Assembly (NCBI GenBank): GCA_009733575.1
Contig: ML769574.1
Span: 62,001 to 126,000, forward strand
From: Gymnopus androsaceus JB14
Taxonomy: Eukaryota; Basidiomycota; Agaricomycetes; Agaricales; Omphalotaceae
Reading direction: 5' to 3'
DNA: 64,000 nucleotides
The notes below the pieces were generated by a model. The model ran no database searches. It worked only from the letters and a program-made list of their open reading frames with translations, and was not told the origin of the DNA. The position numbers were made by a program, and so were the translations under genes. Numbering within the stretch: position 1 is the first letter of the stretch; every line of letters starts with the position of its first letter. Of the stretch, positions 46,275-57,560 are shown in pieces.

Positions 46275-47404
46275 TGTAAGACCGGGGTCAACGGTCTTGG
46301 GAAAGGTACTGAAAGTAGCTTTGTGGCCTTTAGTATAAAAGGCGGGCGAGATCTGCAATTGAATATGCGTGCGGGTGGACTAGTCAAAGACTAGGAGTAA
46401 GAAGCGGGTGGATTGGGAATGCCAAAGCTCCCAAATGTGAGTTCTGAGTCTAGTTGTATGAGCTGACGTTGAATAGTCGACGGCAGTGAGTCTGGTTGTC
46501 GTATGAGCTTGCTGGTAGTCAAGTCAACGCGTAAGTCAAAAAGCGGAAGCCAGAACGAGCATGTATTGAGAAAATAGATGAATTGACAACAGCTGGTTCA
46601 TTAGTGGTACTAAAATAAACCCCGACAAGTTCTCAGAGGTGTATTTTAATACCAGTGACAACTTGTCAGCACCAAAGTCGTAATATCTATACAGAGAGAA
46701 CGAGAGCCCGTGTGAAAAAAAGGACGCTTTTCTCATGCTCGTATAGGTCACCTGCACCCAACCCTAACCACCCTAACCCTAACCTATGTGCACTGTTTGT
46801 TTGGCACTGTTTTGATCAGGTCTCTATGTTAGGGTGAGCACAAGTGCTCACCCTAACGAGACCTGACCAAAACAGTGCGAAAATTTCCTTTTTTGGCATA
46901 ACTCGTTTTTAGGGTTAAGGTTAAATGGATACCGCCATCGGAAAGCGGGCCGAAAATAACGGGGTGTAGCCGTTTCCGTTTTTTCCCATGGCCCCTGGTT
47001 CCCGAGATATGGCTCCATCTTACCATACTATGGTTAGGGTTCCCCTGTCAGTACTGTAGGCTCTATATAGCTGTCGCAAATATTAAAATACACCTGTGAC
47101 AAGTTGTCGGGCTTTATTTTAATAAGGCTAGAGCCTCTGGTGTTGACAAGAGTATAAGAAAATAGAGAGAAAAACAAGAGATACGGGAGTAAACAAGTTA
47201 ATATCAAGACAAAGGATCCTCCAAGAGAGGTTACCAGTTATATGTGAGCAGGATGTTGGATTGATGAGTAGTAAGTATGTATGGAAGTAGCTGAGACCCA
47301 TTGTGGGGTTAGCGGGTGGTTGTTGGGTCATGAGGTTGGGTTATACATATGATCAGGCGGGTTTGGGGTTGAAGATAGTGGAATCAGTGGTACTGGGCAT
47401 GACA
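46275..47404 (+). mobile_element. Family A LTR (~617 bp without insertion), interrupted
   Basis: Starts TGTAAGACCGGGGTCAACGG and ends GGGCATGACA like the solo LTR at 22592-23162, but carries a 511-bp insertion at 46611-47121. Internal sequence of the element follows directly from 47405, so this is a 5' LTR. Confidence 0.85.
46611..47121. mobile_element. Mobile element with telomere-like CCCTAA runs, copy 1
   Basis: Inverted ends TAAAATAAACCCCGACAAG and TTAAAATAAAGCCCGACAAC, with GGTGTATTTTAATA just inside each. CCCTAACC runs at about 46.76-46.79 kb and a GTTAGGGTGAGC/GCTCACCCTAAC hairpin at 46.83-46.86 kb lie inside. No coding capacity is seen. A TA target is possible. It sits inside an LTR, so the telomere-like repeats are not a chromosome end. 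Confidence 0.75.
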
Positions 47405-47587
47405 TTACCCCCCCATCTAGGGCCCCTAGCAATTAGATTGGATTTGCGGGTCATTTGGTGGATCGCGGGTTCTAGAATGACGTGATCACTGTTGGACCCA
47501 CACGCACCAACAAACAGCTCAAAAAGCTTGCATTCAGCTGTTCCATTTCAACTTCTCCCTTATCTCCTTCATTGTACACTTCACAAA
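47405..47587 (+). other. 5' internal leader of the family A element
   Basis: Follows the LTR directly; the matching leader occurs at 59869-59955 in the second copy. No standard tRNA primer site was recognised. Confidence 0.45.
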
Positions 47588-48899
47588 ATGCCCCCCAAGA
47601 GGCCTTCTTCCCCTTCCAACGATTCTCCTCGTAAAAGGACCAAATGGTCCCCGTCGCCAAATTCTTCCCCTCCTTCCCCTCATTCCGTGGCTGTCGACAC
47701 ATCTGCGCCTGGGCAGCACATTCCCATTGTCATTTCCCCTCTCCATCTGGTTTCCTGGCAGACAGTGACTTCTGCGGGAACCGATGAGGCCTTGAAGTCC
47801 GTCTTCCAGCTTGGTGGACACTCCTTTGACATCAATGTTATGGATCTGGAGTGGCATTGAATTGCTAAACAATTGCATTGTTGCACTCGTTGTGAGGGTA
47901 AAGGAGAGCCGTTTAGTGCTGCTAGTGGTACAGAGTTGGTGTGCAATGCCTGTCAGCAGGCTCACAAAGGTTGTTTGCTTGGAATTGCCTATTGCTATTG
48001 TTTGTTTGCTAAGTGCGTGTTTTTGTCCTTCTTCTCCTTTTGTGGTTTTGGGATCCTAACTTGGTTTTTACTTAGTTGATTCAATGCCCCCCTTTTGTGG
48101 GCCAGGCAGCAGTTTGACTCTCGGATGGTGGGTTGGAATTCCAGGTCATTCAATTCATATTGTCAACCCTCCTCCTTCTTCACCAGCCTTGAGGAGGCTA
48201 TCCAACATGTTACTTGTTCTGCTATCCCTCCTCCTCCTTCTGGGGGGCATGTGGGTCTTCCTGGTTGGGGTTGTATCATTAAATCATTGAATTCCCAATC
48301 CTCCCCTTCCCAACCTCATTGTTCCGTTAGTCCTTTGGGCTATTCGTATGAGCCTCATGCACCCAAGAGGTGAATGATTCCTGAATCGGGTACACAAACC
48401 TGCTCGCGTGGCCTTGACATGGGAATGATGAAGAAGTGATTAGCGCCCAGGAGCCAGTAGCGTTTTCTTACTTATATAGCTTTCAATCTCATACTCTTAC
48501 CATTTGATTAGCTCTCTGGAAATGTACTTCGAGCTGCAGCATTTAACTCAAATCCTAAGCCCAAGCCACCAGTCAAGAGATGGCTTTCTGCCCCGGCAGC
48601 TCGGCGATGACTGGCGCTAATCACACTCCCATGTCAAAGCCATGCGAGCAGGTTTGTGTACCCGATTCAGGAATCATTCACCTCTTGCATGCACCTGGGT
48701 CCCGGAGCTCTCCTCATAAGCAGGGTGATGCAGCTCGGGTGGTTGCAAGTGGGGCCTCCAACATTCCCTCACCTGCTGTTCTAGTCCCCTCCCTTCGTCC
48801 TTCCCGTGAGGTACAAGTTATTCATGATCCTATGATCCGTATTCCTCCTCCCACACGATGCCCTGCTTCACCTCTTGGTTTCCCAACTCCCTCCCTCCC
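47588..48899 (+). pseudogene. Family A element ORF, copy 1, N-terminal part
   Basis: Starts MPPKRPSSPSNDSPRKRTKW, basic and Ser/Pro-rich. A TGA at 47858-47860 interrupts it. The next coding-like segment has a cysteine cluster (CCTRCEGKGEP...LVCNACQQAHKGC), a fungal transposon-type zinc-binding motif. Downstream are Ser/Pro-rich stretches in changing frames. A 324-bp MITE cuts the ORF at 48.36 kb and a 9.3-kb unit cuts it at 48.90 kb; reading resumes at 58205. Role unknown; it may be a Gag-like protein of a non-autonomous LTR element, since no pol is attached. Confidence 0.55.
48364..48687. mobile_element. 324-bp MITE, TIR ~60 bp, TSD CATGCACC
   Basis: The ends CAAGAGGTGAATGATTCCTG and its reverse complement extend to about 60 bp of near-perfect inverted repeat. 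CATGCACC is exactly duplicated on both sides (48356-48363, 48688-48695), and the uninterrupted site is seen in the second copy of the ORF near 60.2 kb. An 8-bp TSD points to a hAT-mobilised MITE. Confidence 0.92.
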
Positions 48900-49142
48900 C
48901 ACCTGTAGCAGCTACCTGATAACATCAGCCTTGGTGAACTACCCAAGGTCTGATGTGATTAGCAAGGGTAGTTGCCCAAAGCCTGGATATAGGGCAGCTA
49001 GCAGGGATACAATCCCTTGGGCAAATACCCAAGGGAATCATCTGGCATATTTGTCAATGCTGATAAACCGGACCATTGCGATTAAATCATTATCAATTAC
49101 CATCCTCCGTGACGAGACGGATGGGCCGGACTCCTTATGGAT

Positions 49143-50394
49143 CACCTCGACCTCACGATAAATGTGGGTAACAAGCCTGGAATGATGGCCCCTGTTGGCA
49201 GGCTTGTATCCCTGGATCCGTGAATTACCATACACTGCGAATAATTCCTCGAATAATTGTAAATTATCTTCAAAAGGAAAAGACCCTCAGGGCCTCTAGA
49301 ATGTTGAGATAAGCCTCGGAAGGCAGCGGGAATATGCCTGGCTGTTCCGAACTTTCATCATGGGAGTTCTTTTCAGGTCCGAATATCCGTACCGCACTCA
49401 ACGCTCTGCGCGTGCATCATAAACTCTGCTCATTGCCCTCCCGGCATCCCAACCACCTGATAATCCCACACGATGGGATGGATTGACATATTGATAATGA
49501 TATAGGGCTATTGCTAGTAAAATGTATTGATTCTACTAAGGATCACACAGGCGCTTCACTGCCAGCTGCACCCAACTTCATTAATATGCACCTCCCGCTC
49601 ACTGTCATTTATATCTAAGAAGCTAATAATACATTCTTTTAATAACTGCTTGTTTACTCGCTCTAGTACTCTACTATATACAGTATTACTCTCACAGTTT
49701 AAAACCTTTTGATTCACCAAAAGCTCGACATTGTCCATAAACTTAGAAAAAATTGGTGAATGTAAAACGCGAATGAGGCATCTAAAAGATGTCCATCAGG
49801 AGTTTTTGGAGCACCAAGAAAAAAAATAAAAGAGTAAGAACTCACCAACATAAACTCACGTTTTATGCTTACCCAAAAAAGAAAGATTGCGGCGGAACGA
49901 GTTGGCGGCTGTAAATCGCGAATAAAGCGCCAGTATAGGTTCATTAGCACTCTATGAGTCTCCAAGAATGAAGATAAAAGAGCTGAACTTACCGAGATAA
50001 CTTCGAGTCTCCTCCCGGTACCTCTATTGTACAAAATCCGATGTTGCGGCGGAACGAATTGGTGGGTATCAAACGCGAATGGTGCACTGGAAAGAAGTCC
50101 ATTAGGACTCTCTGGAGCTCCAAGTACGAAAATAAAAGAGGAGAGTTTACCAAGATAACTTTGAGTCTCCTCCTGGTACCTCTATTGTACAAAATCCGAT
50201 GTTGCAGTGGAACGAACCGGTGGATGTAAAACGCGAATGAAGCATTGGAAAGAAGTCATTAGGACTCCCTGGAGCTCCAAGTACGAAAGTAAAAGAGGAG
50301 AACTTACCGAGATAACTTCAAGTCTCCTCCCGGTACCTCTATTGTGCAAAATCCGATGTTGCGGCGGAAAAAATCGGTGGATGTAAAACGCGAA
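49143..50394 (+). repeat. Left arm of a ~4.1-kb inverted repeat
   Basis: Nearly identical (about 98% by eye) to the reverse complement of 51985-53229. The outer ~600 bp is unique sequence; the inner part, from about 49.90 kb, is a tandem array. Confidence 0.9.
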
Positions 50395-50460
50395 TGGACC
50401 ATCTGGAAGAGGTCTATCAGGGCTCCTTGGAACTACAAGAATGAAAGAAAAAATTCAAAA
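49900..50460. repeat. Tandem ~157-bp units within the left arm
   Basis: Four to five imperfect units, each with GGTACCTCTATTGTACAAAA, TCCGATGTTGCGGCGGAA, GATGTAAAACGCGAATG and GAGCTCCAAGTACGAAA. The right arm carries the same units at about 51.80-52.45 kb. Each unit contains GTAAGT/CCAG-like pairs in the right-arm plus direction, but their 39-nt spacing is short for an intron and no stable reading frame continues through the array. Confidence 0.85.
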
Positions 50461-51800
50461 CTCGAAAACTCGCCAACATAAATTCCTGTCTCCTCCTGCC
50501 TACCTAAAATGTTACACTAACATTTTGCAGTCTGGTGTTGAAATTATTCATGTAATTATTAGTCCTTACCTCTTGCGCAATGCCGAGGCTTTGATGCCAG
50601 AAGTCAAGGCTCCCATCGCTTCCAGGAGCGAGAACCTTCAGACTTGAAGTTGCTTTGAAGTGGCGGTGTTTGAATAGGCCAGTAAAAGCAAACAAACCTC
50701 TTGATCTTATATCATTAGTAGTTTGGGAGTTATTTGAGACCGTTAGAATGATGTAATAGATAATTATGAGGGATGGTGGTGGTCAGAGGAAGAGGCAAAA
50801 ACTGTTCATCAGTGCTCGGAAATGCGGTCCGTCAGGCGCTTGCTGCGAGTTCATTGTTCAAAACAACGACGGCATGCACGTAGATGTTACTCGATATGCT
50901 TCGGAACCATCGGAAATATCTTTGACCAGTATAAGGAGACCCCATCGCGAAATCTGCATTTAAATAAACTGAAATGAGCTAGTAATGGTCTTGTAATGTG
51001 AAACCAAGTATCAAAATTCGAGTTCACTGTGCATAATAGTGAGCTCAAAGATTAATAAGTATATCTACTACTCTGTAGGTCTAGGAGTAGTATCTGGGTC
51101 ATTGTAAGGACCTTATATACCAAGATCTCATCTACTGAGTTATGGTATAATTCTCGATGCTGTTTAACTTGCCTTTGTTATAGGATGTCATACTTGAAAG
51201 TAAGTAAGACTGGGTCGACTTTGCTTGACTGTTTTGAAAGCTTCAATTTCACAGTTTATGTTTATATAGTACCCAGTATACCATTTCCAGACTTTGAAGC
51301 CACTGCATGAGTTTCTTCGTCCTTGAGCTCACTGTTATGCATGGCAAACTCGAGTTTTGATGCACATTTCTGCAATGTAATCATATTGCGCGCTATTTTG
51401 ATTGAATTTCGGTGCAGTTTTCACTCACAATATGTGATACACTACTAAAAAATAATATCCGGTGGGTCCGAGAGCTATCCAAAACCATCTCCATACCCAG
51501 TGATCTTTGCTGAGCGTTGATCATCCACAAAGCGCCTGTTGTCTACCGCATTCTCACACTCACTTCTTGCTTTCCTTCAGTGACGACGACCTTCCTCTAC
51601 TGTGCTTTGGGTCTCAAGCCTTCATAAATAGTATTAGGGCAGTTTCTTTATGCTTATTCTAGGCTCTCACATTGTTGCCGACCTGCATACATCTCTTATA
51701 CCCTGGATGACTTGCCACACTCAATGTATGCTTCCCAAAATACAAGCGCAAGTATGGAGGTTGTTTTGGTCAGTCAGTGTCAAATAGGGAGTCTTTATAG
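50395..51800. other. Spacer between the inverted arms
   Basis: No supported gene. 51.29-51.64 kb resembles the minus strand at 55.40-55.15 kb, including AGTGGGTCCGAGAGCTA-type sequence and ACAAAGCGCC, so a gene's upstream region has been duplicated in inverted orientation. Confidence 0.4.
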
Positions 51801-51984
51801 ACCTCTTTTAGATGATTTACTTGTGCTTTACATCCACCAATTCGTTCCACCGCAACATTGGATTTTGTACAACAGAGGTACCGGGAGGAGACTCGAAGTT
51901 ATCTCGGTAAATTCTGCTCTTTTACTTTCGTACTTGGAGCTCCAGAGAGTATTAATGGACTTCTTTCCAATGCTCCATTCGCGT

Positions 51985-53229
51985 TTTACATCCACCGATT
52001 TTTCCGCCGCAACATCGGATTTTGCACAATAGAGGTACCGGGAGGAGACTTGAAGTTATCTCGGTAAGTTCTCCTCTTTTACTTTCGTACTTGGAGCTCC
52101 AGGGAGTCCTAATGACTTCTTTCCAATGCTTCATTCGCGTTTTACATCCACCGGTTCGTTCCACTGCAACATCGGATTTTGTACAATAGAGGTACCAGGA
52201 GGAGACTCAAAGTTATCTTGGTAAATTCTCCTCTTTTATTTTCGTACTTGGAGCTCCAGAGAGTCCTAATGGACTTCTTTCCAGTGCACCATTCGCGTTT
52301 GATACCCACCAATTCGTTCCGCCGCAACATCGGATTTTGTACAATAGAGGTACCGGGAGGAGACTCGAAGTTATCTCGGTAAGTTCAGCTCTTTTATCTT
52401 CATTCTTGGAGACTCATAGAGTGCTAATGAGCCTATACTGGCGCTTTATTCGCGATTTACAGCCGCCAACTCGTTCCGCCGCAATCTTTCTTTTTTGGGT
52501 AAGCATAAAACGTGAGTTTATGTTGGTGAGTTCTTACTCTTTTATTTTTTTTCTTGGTGCTCCAAAAACTCCTGATGGACATCTTTTAGATGCCTCATTC
52601 GCGTTTTACATTCACCAATTTTTTCTAAGTTTATGGACAATGTCGAGCTTTTGGTGAATCAAAAGGTTTTAAACTGTGAGAGTAATACTGTATATAGTAG
52701 AGTACTAGAGCGAGTAAGCAAGCAGTTATTAAAAGAATGTATTATTAGCTTCTTAGATATAAATGACAGTGAGCGGGAGGTGCATATTAATGAAGTTGGG
52801 TGCAGCTGGCAGTGAAGCGCCTGTGTGATCCTTAGTAGAATCAATACATTTTACTAGCAATAGCCCTATATCATTATCAATATGTCAATCCATCCCATCG
52901 TGTGGGATTATCAGGTGGTTGGGATGTCGGGAGGGCAATGAGCAGAGTTTATGATGCACGCGCAGAGCGTTGAGCGCGGTACGGATATTCGGACCTGAAA
53001 AGAACTCCCATGATGAAAGTTCGGAACAGCCAGGCATATTCCCGCTGCCTTCCGAGGCTTATCTCAACATTCTAGAGGCCCTGAGGGTCTTTTCCTTTTG
53101 AAGATAATTTACAATTATTCGAGGAATTATTCGCAGTGTATGGTAATTCGCGGATCCAGGGATACAAGCCTGCCAACAGGGGCCATCATTCCAGGCTTGT
53201 TACCCACGATTTATCATGAGGTCGAGGTG
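51985..53229 (-). repeat. Right arm of the inverted repeat
   Basis: Mirror of 49143-50394. The tandem array extends at least one unit further on this side (51.80-51.98 kb). Confidence 0.9.
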
Positions 53230-53239
53230 TTACGGATCT

Positions 53240-53400
53240 GGCCCGGGATGGTGCTTGACCCGAGTAAAATATTGGTAGCATGAGGATTAGAACTCTCAGC
53301 GCTTCCGATCTTAATCTCGTGATCTATGCATAGAAATGGGACGCGTTAACATGTTTGCCATTTGACCGATACAGGCTGTAGGGTGTAATTGATCTATTGC
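53240..53400 (-). ncRNA. Weak tRNA-like sequence
   Basis: On the minus strand GGTCAAATGGCAAACATG resembles a D arm and GAGTTCTAATCCTC a T arm (B box). The fold is poor; probably a tRNA-derived repeat or chance. Confidence 0.25.
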
Positions 53401-53464
53401 ACCTACTTCGTGAGTACATAATAATAAATAGTAAATATATATATTTTTATATATATTAAATATA

Positions 53465-54075
53465 ACAATTTTGGGCTGTATGCTTTCCGAAGCTTCTTGA
53501 ATCTCTCGCCGCTCGTGATTAACAAGATCCTCGGATCGCCACTCAAAGTCTCTCCTGCAGCAATGGAGGTAGGTCAGTCAACGAGGTCAGCGCCGTGCTT
53601 TTCCATGATTTCAATGGCTGCTTGATGCCGACCGACGATGATTGTCCGTTTATCTCCTAGACCTGCGAACAAATGGTAAGAACGAGCACAAATGAGAAGT
53701 TGAAGATGTACCTGGAATACCCTGCTTAGGGAGAACACTGGTCCATATTCTGGTGTCCATAGTTCGAATCGGCAATAACAGCTAGATGATTGTTCAATCG
53801 AGTTCAAACATCGCAGTGTTGTGTGAGGAGAAGGACCAGGGTTATTCGTCAGTTGAGCAATCGAAAGACATAAACATAATGGACGCTCACAATGAAGGTT
53901 CGTAGCTGTTACCCCAAATACTATCAGCGGGAGGACCAGGAGGCAAAGGAAGACTGGTGCTCGCTCTAACGCGTTTGCTGATAATGTAGACAAGGACGCA
54001 GGTCCCGATGAGGGCGAGAAATTCGAGAATCATACTTGATGTGAAAGACGGGAAGTTGCGGGGAAGCGGGGTCAT
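53465..54075 (-). pseudogene. Cytochrome P450, N-terminal fragment
   Basis: Cytochrome P450s are haem monooxygenases anchored in the ER. The minus strand gives an N-terminal anchor (ILEFLALIGTCVLVYIISKR), the proline hinge LPLPPGPPADSIWGNS, then after introns LWTPEYGPVFSLSR, DKRTIIVGRHQAAIEIMEKH, GADLVD*PTSIAAGETLSG and GERFKKLRKAYSPK. This is the first ~150 residues of a typical ~500-residue fungal P450. The TGA after GADLVD stands where Arg (CGA) is usual (DRP), a C-to-T change. An AT-rich tract (53.41-53.47 kb) follows, and the I-helix, ExxR and haem-Cys regions are absent. The remnant is inactive. Confidence 0.8.
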
Positions 54076-54620
54076 GAACAAGTCGGTGGAGCTGCTGTAG
54101 ACACGGTCAATGCAGAAGAGGCTGAAAAATAGTGGCGTTGACTGACGAAGCTCTCAGTTGGCTTGCAACTAGCTGCTGTAATAATGAAGGCGCCGAATAG
54201 CCGGTCGGGTTGCAGCGTAGAAGCTGGTTGATATTTCATACTACATAATCTGCATGGCCACCCTTCTAAGCAGCAGATTAATAAACAAACTATGCGACGA
54301 ACCGATGAATTTTTGAGTGATAATCCGTCATGTCGAATGAACGTTGAGAGCAAAGTTGAACGTTAAACCATATTTATTTACACAGGTCTTGACCGTTCAT
54401 GGACACGAAAGCATACCGGGTTTATTGAGAGACTGTGTGTTCTCTGTAATATTTCGAGTGCTGAGGGGTAAGAGGCGGTGGTGATCGACCCTTGAGAATG
54501 GCCACGAGTCAGACAAAAAATCTGGAAAAATAGACAACACATCGACTCGCCTGAAAATCCGTTCCCAGTTGTCCCTGCATTTCATCGTTACGTCTCTGAA
54601 GATCTTCTCTGGTGAGTCCA
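54076..54620. other. Spacer, no supported gene
   Basis: Short open frames only; a minus frame at 54397-54621 is unrecognised. Confidence 0.3.
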
Positions 54621-54839
54621 AGCGTCGTTAGCAGCAGAGAAATTGGTGACGTCTGTGACAGTCGTGGCCATGATTTAAGGGTAACAGAAAACTAGCGCTG
54701 AAGCATGAGATTTCATTGGAGTTTTCGTTTAGTGAGATGTCTAGAGAGAGTAATATATCAGATTCCAAAAAGTTGCAGAAAGACACTGCGAAAATGGTTG
54801 CGGAAAGACCACTAACCCGGCAATTTTTTCGTCCAAAAT

Positions 54840-55215
54840 ACTTCAAAGCGACGGGAGCGGCAGATGGCCCAGCTCCGCACGAAGACGATCCATGTTGGCC
54901 TTGGCATTGGCATAGTCTCCTTCCGAGAGTGTGCTCAGCGTTTAGTGTATCCAGCCACTCCTTGTCTGAAGAAATATAAGTCGATGCATTATCGAGCAGA
55001 GTGAGTTTGTACATACCTTACTCATCCATATCCCAGTTGCTGTAGGAGTCCTTGTAGCGGCGATGGTGAATTAGAAGGGTGGTTGAGCTGTTGTTCGGAG
55101 TCAGAGTGATAGAGAAAGTTGTCGCTGTGGTAGAACGAAAGGAAAAAGGCAGCGTGAGAATGCGTTGGACGACGGGCGCTTTGTCAACGATCATCGTTCA
55201 GCACACTCACCAAGT
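54840..55215 (-). pseudogene. EPL1-domain fragment (Epl1- or Nto1-type chromatin protein)
   Basis: The minus strand reads YKDSYSNWDMDE, TAA, then across an intron (gtatgt..ttcag) DKEWLDTLNAEHTL and, after a frameshift, SEGDYANAKANMDRLRAEL. MDEQDKEWLD is the signature of the enhancer-of-polycomb-like domain in Epl1 and Nto1/BRPF; here the Q codon CAA is TAA. Only about 60 residues remain. The upstream part (55.15-55.40 kb) is repeated in inverted form at 51.29-51.64 kb. The parent gene cannot be decided from this fragment. Confidence 0.55.
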
Positions 55216-56137
55216 ACGAAGATAACTGTAGGGTAGCTCTCGGACCCACTGGATATTGCTCTGAGTGATATATCCTAGTTTCTGCCAGTTTCTGCGTGAA
55301 AAAGACATAAATATTCAAGGAAAAACTCAGTATGATTACATTGCACAAATATGTCAGTTCACTGTGCATAACAATGTGCTCGACAATGTAAGAATAGAAA
55401 TATTGCCCTTAACGTTTCGGAATATAATAGCAGGTACTTTATACATATAGAGTAAGGCTCAGCTTTTCAGATCATTTGAGCTAACTCAACACGGCTATAC
55501 TGTGAAGTAAGTATAAGTAACAAAGGAATGTTAAACCATTGCAATGTCGAGAACTAAGTATCCCAAAGCTCGATAAATGAGATTTTCATATATGATGTAT
55601 CTAAAATGTACTGCTCTTGGTAAACATCGAAATTCAGCGTATAACTTTCCCAGAACGTTGCTAATTAAGCAAACAAGCCAGCCATGGTGATATTCAACAA
55701 TGCCGGGGCCCTTACTAACTATTACTATGAGGGTATTTTGCTCATCGAATACAATTCTACAAATATTATAAGTTTGAAACATGTAATAAACAGTTTCCGG
55801 CGAGTCCGGATTCTATCTAATATCATCCTGCTGCTTGAGACCGTTGTTTGGAACGACGAGCTCGAACGGAACGTCTGGTAAGCGCCCACGGACCGCATTT
55901 CCGAGCGTGGTTCGTTCTGGTTCGTTTGCTTTCAACTTGACCTTTCAATCGTGCTCAGGATGCGCGTGTCGTGTCGGTGGCCCAATACACTGGTACCATC
56001 ATTCCTCGCGAATCCTCTGGAATTAAAAGCCTTCGGTCTCTCGTTCGTTTAAAGGCTTTGCCAGTCATAGCCTCAAGTCCCAACTGTACGCCGTCGCCTT
56101 CGCATCTATATGACTACAATCTTAACGCCCTTTCACG

Positions 56138-57160
56138 ATGATCTTTGCATATTCTGAAAACGATATCATCGCTACTAAGGAAGATTATGTCGCAATGTTC
56201 ATAGACATCGATTCGGAAGATTTTACTACCAGGTGCGTATCGCGTTTCTCATTTTTCTTCATGTAGCCTGATGGTTTTCCGTTCGTTTGTAGCACACCCA
56301 AACATCCGCTCAAAAAATTTCGATTCTCGAAACTTTGCGAAGATTTACACCTATCCACCTTTTTGTCCGGCGACTCCTTAGAGTCTTTCCATATTGCAAA
56401 ATTTGCACCTGTGTACAAGTTATCTTGTAAAATCCTACGGCTGAACTCCCTCTCATCTGCTCTCGACTTGATTCCTTCGCCTTTCCTGACCGAATTACCA
56501 TCCAAGATCAACCAACTCAAGCCTATGACCAAAGCGAAATATTTGAATTGTCAGTGGATTTCTGGTGCGTTCTACGGCTGATCCTCTTAATAAATTTCAG
56601 CTAACAAATGTTGCATTCAAGGAATTGTTTGACTTTGGTGCTTTCCATTTACAGCCAAGTAAAACATAAAATTCACTGTCTGCAGACCAAGAATACTCCA
56701 AAACCTGATTCGCAATGCCCTCTGAAGACCCTACTTGCGCAATATGTGATGACTCTGAAGGAGAAAACAGCAACGCGATCGTCTCTTGTGATGGATGTAA
56801 CCTCGCAGTTCACCAAGGTGCGTATTTTACGAATGAGATGGGCTAATACAAGCTCAGCGAAAGGACATAGATTGTTACGGAGTTTCTTACATTCCCGAGG
56901 GTCAATGGCTCGGTCGAAAGTTGTTTGTCCGGAGAATCCTGTTCTCCGTGTATTCAACGTGTCGGTTGCTCATGTATCAATCCAGTCTTGCATACTACAA
57001 CTACGGCTGCGACAACCTCAAAGGCAGATACAACCACTTCAGCTAAAACGACTATGTGGGACTCCGTAACAACCTCAACGACTTCTTCGACCAGCTCTAC
57101 GACTACCTTGTCCAGCACTACTTCTTTTACCACAAGCTGCTGCTGTGTGTATCGTTTGAT
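56138..57160 (+). pseudogene. Nto1/BRPF-type PHD-finger gene fragment
   Basis: A plausible first exon starts at ATG 56138 (MIFAYSENDIIATKEDYVAM), then after an intron (56233-56293) a ~80-residue exon (TPKHPLKKFRFSKLCEDLHL). The PHD part is KNTPKPDS, a frameshift, then PSEDPTCAICDDSEGENSN, IVSCDGCNLAVHQ and DCYGVSYIPEGQWLGRK (56.70-56.93 kb). This is the distinctive PHD1 of Nto1/BRPF proteins, subunits of MYST histone acetyltransferase complexes (NuA3-type). The expected Cys after WL is Gly, and the second half of the finger is lost into a Thr/Ser-rich stretch (TTTTAATTSKADTTTS). It is a broken fragment, probably duplicated from a host gene elsewhere. Confidence 0.65.
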
Positions 57161-57560
57161 GTAGTAAACCGATCCCGGTGGGTCTGGATGATATCTGGTT
57201 TGATCTCATACCTTGAGAGCATTGTTTGGAATGAGCTCGAAAGGTACACTCATTAAGCGCCTACGGACCACGCTTCCGAACGCGATTCGTTGGCATTCAA
57301 CTTTGCTATCGACAGTCATCTCGACATTCATCAACATGACGATTACCGCTCAAAAAAAGAGCCTTCCCAGGGTATCAACCACGATGGGGCCATTGTTTAT
57401 GGTGCCAATAGGGTGGTATTCTCTCTGAAAGGAACTGCCAATGTTTTCCTCGTCCACCCTCTCATTATGATCGAGCTTATCCCTTGTAACATTGCCATTC
57501 CTTCCTACCGGGAAATCTCAAATGTGAGTTTAATTGTCTTTCTCATGAAATAATTTCTGA
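57161..57560 (+). other. Gene-like segment following a repeated upstream module
   Basis: A repeated module (57168-57290) is followed by an open frame (57290-57553) with AIVYGANRVVFSLKGTANVF and LIMIELIPCNIAIPSYREIS ending near a splice-donor-like site. No family recognised. Confidence 0.3.

Noticed and set aside
46750..46870. CCCTAACCC runs as a chromosome end
   Set aside because: The runs are few and imperfect, lie inside a TIR-bounded element inserted in an LTR, recur at 59.1-59.3 kb, and sequence continues on both sides.
48371..48682. Inverted repeat read as a transcription terminator or hairpin RNA
   Set aside because: The exact 8-bp target duplication and the empty site in the second ORF copy show it is a MITE.
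49900..52450. Regular ~157-bp repeats, first thought to be a CRISPR-like array
   Set aside because: The whole unit is repeated with no unique spacers, it lies in a eukaryotic genome, and the units match across an inverted duplication.
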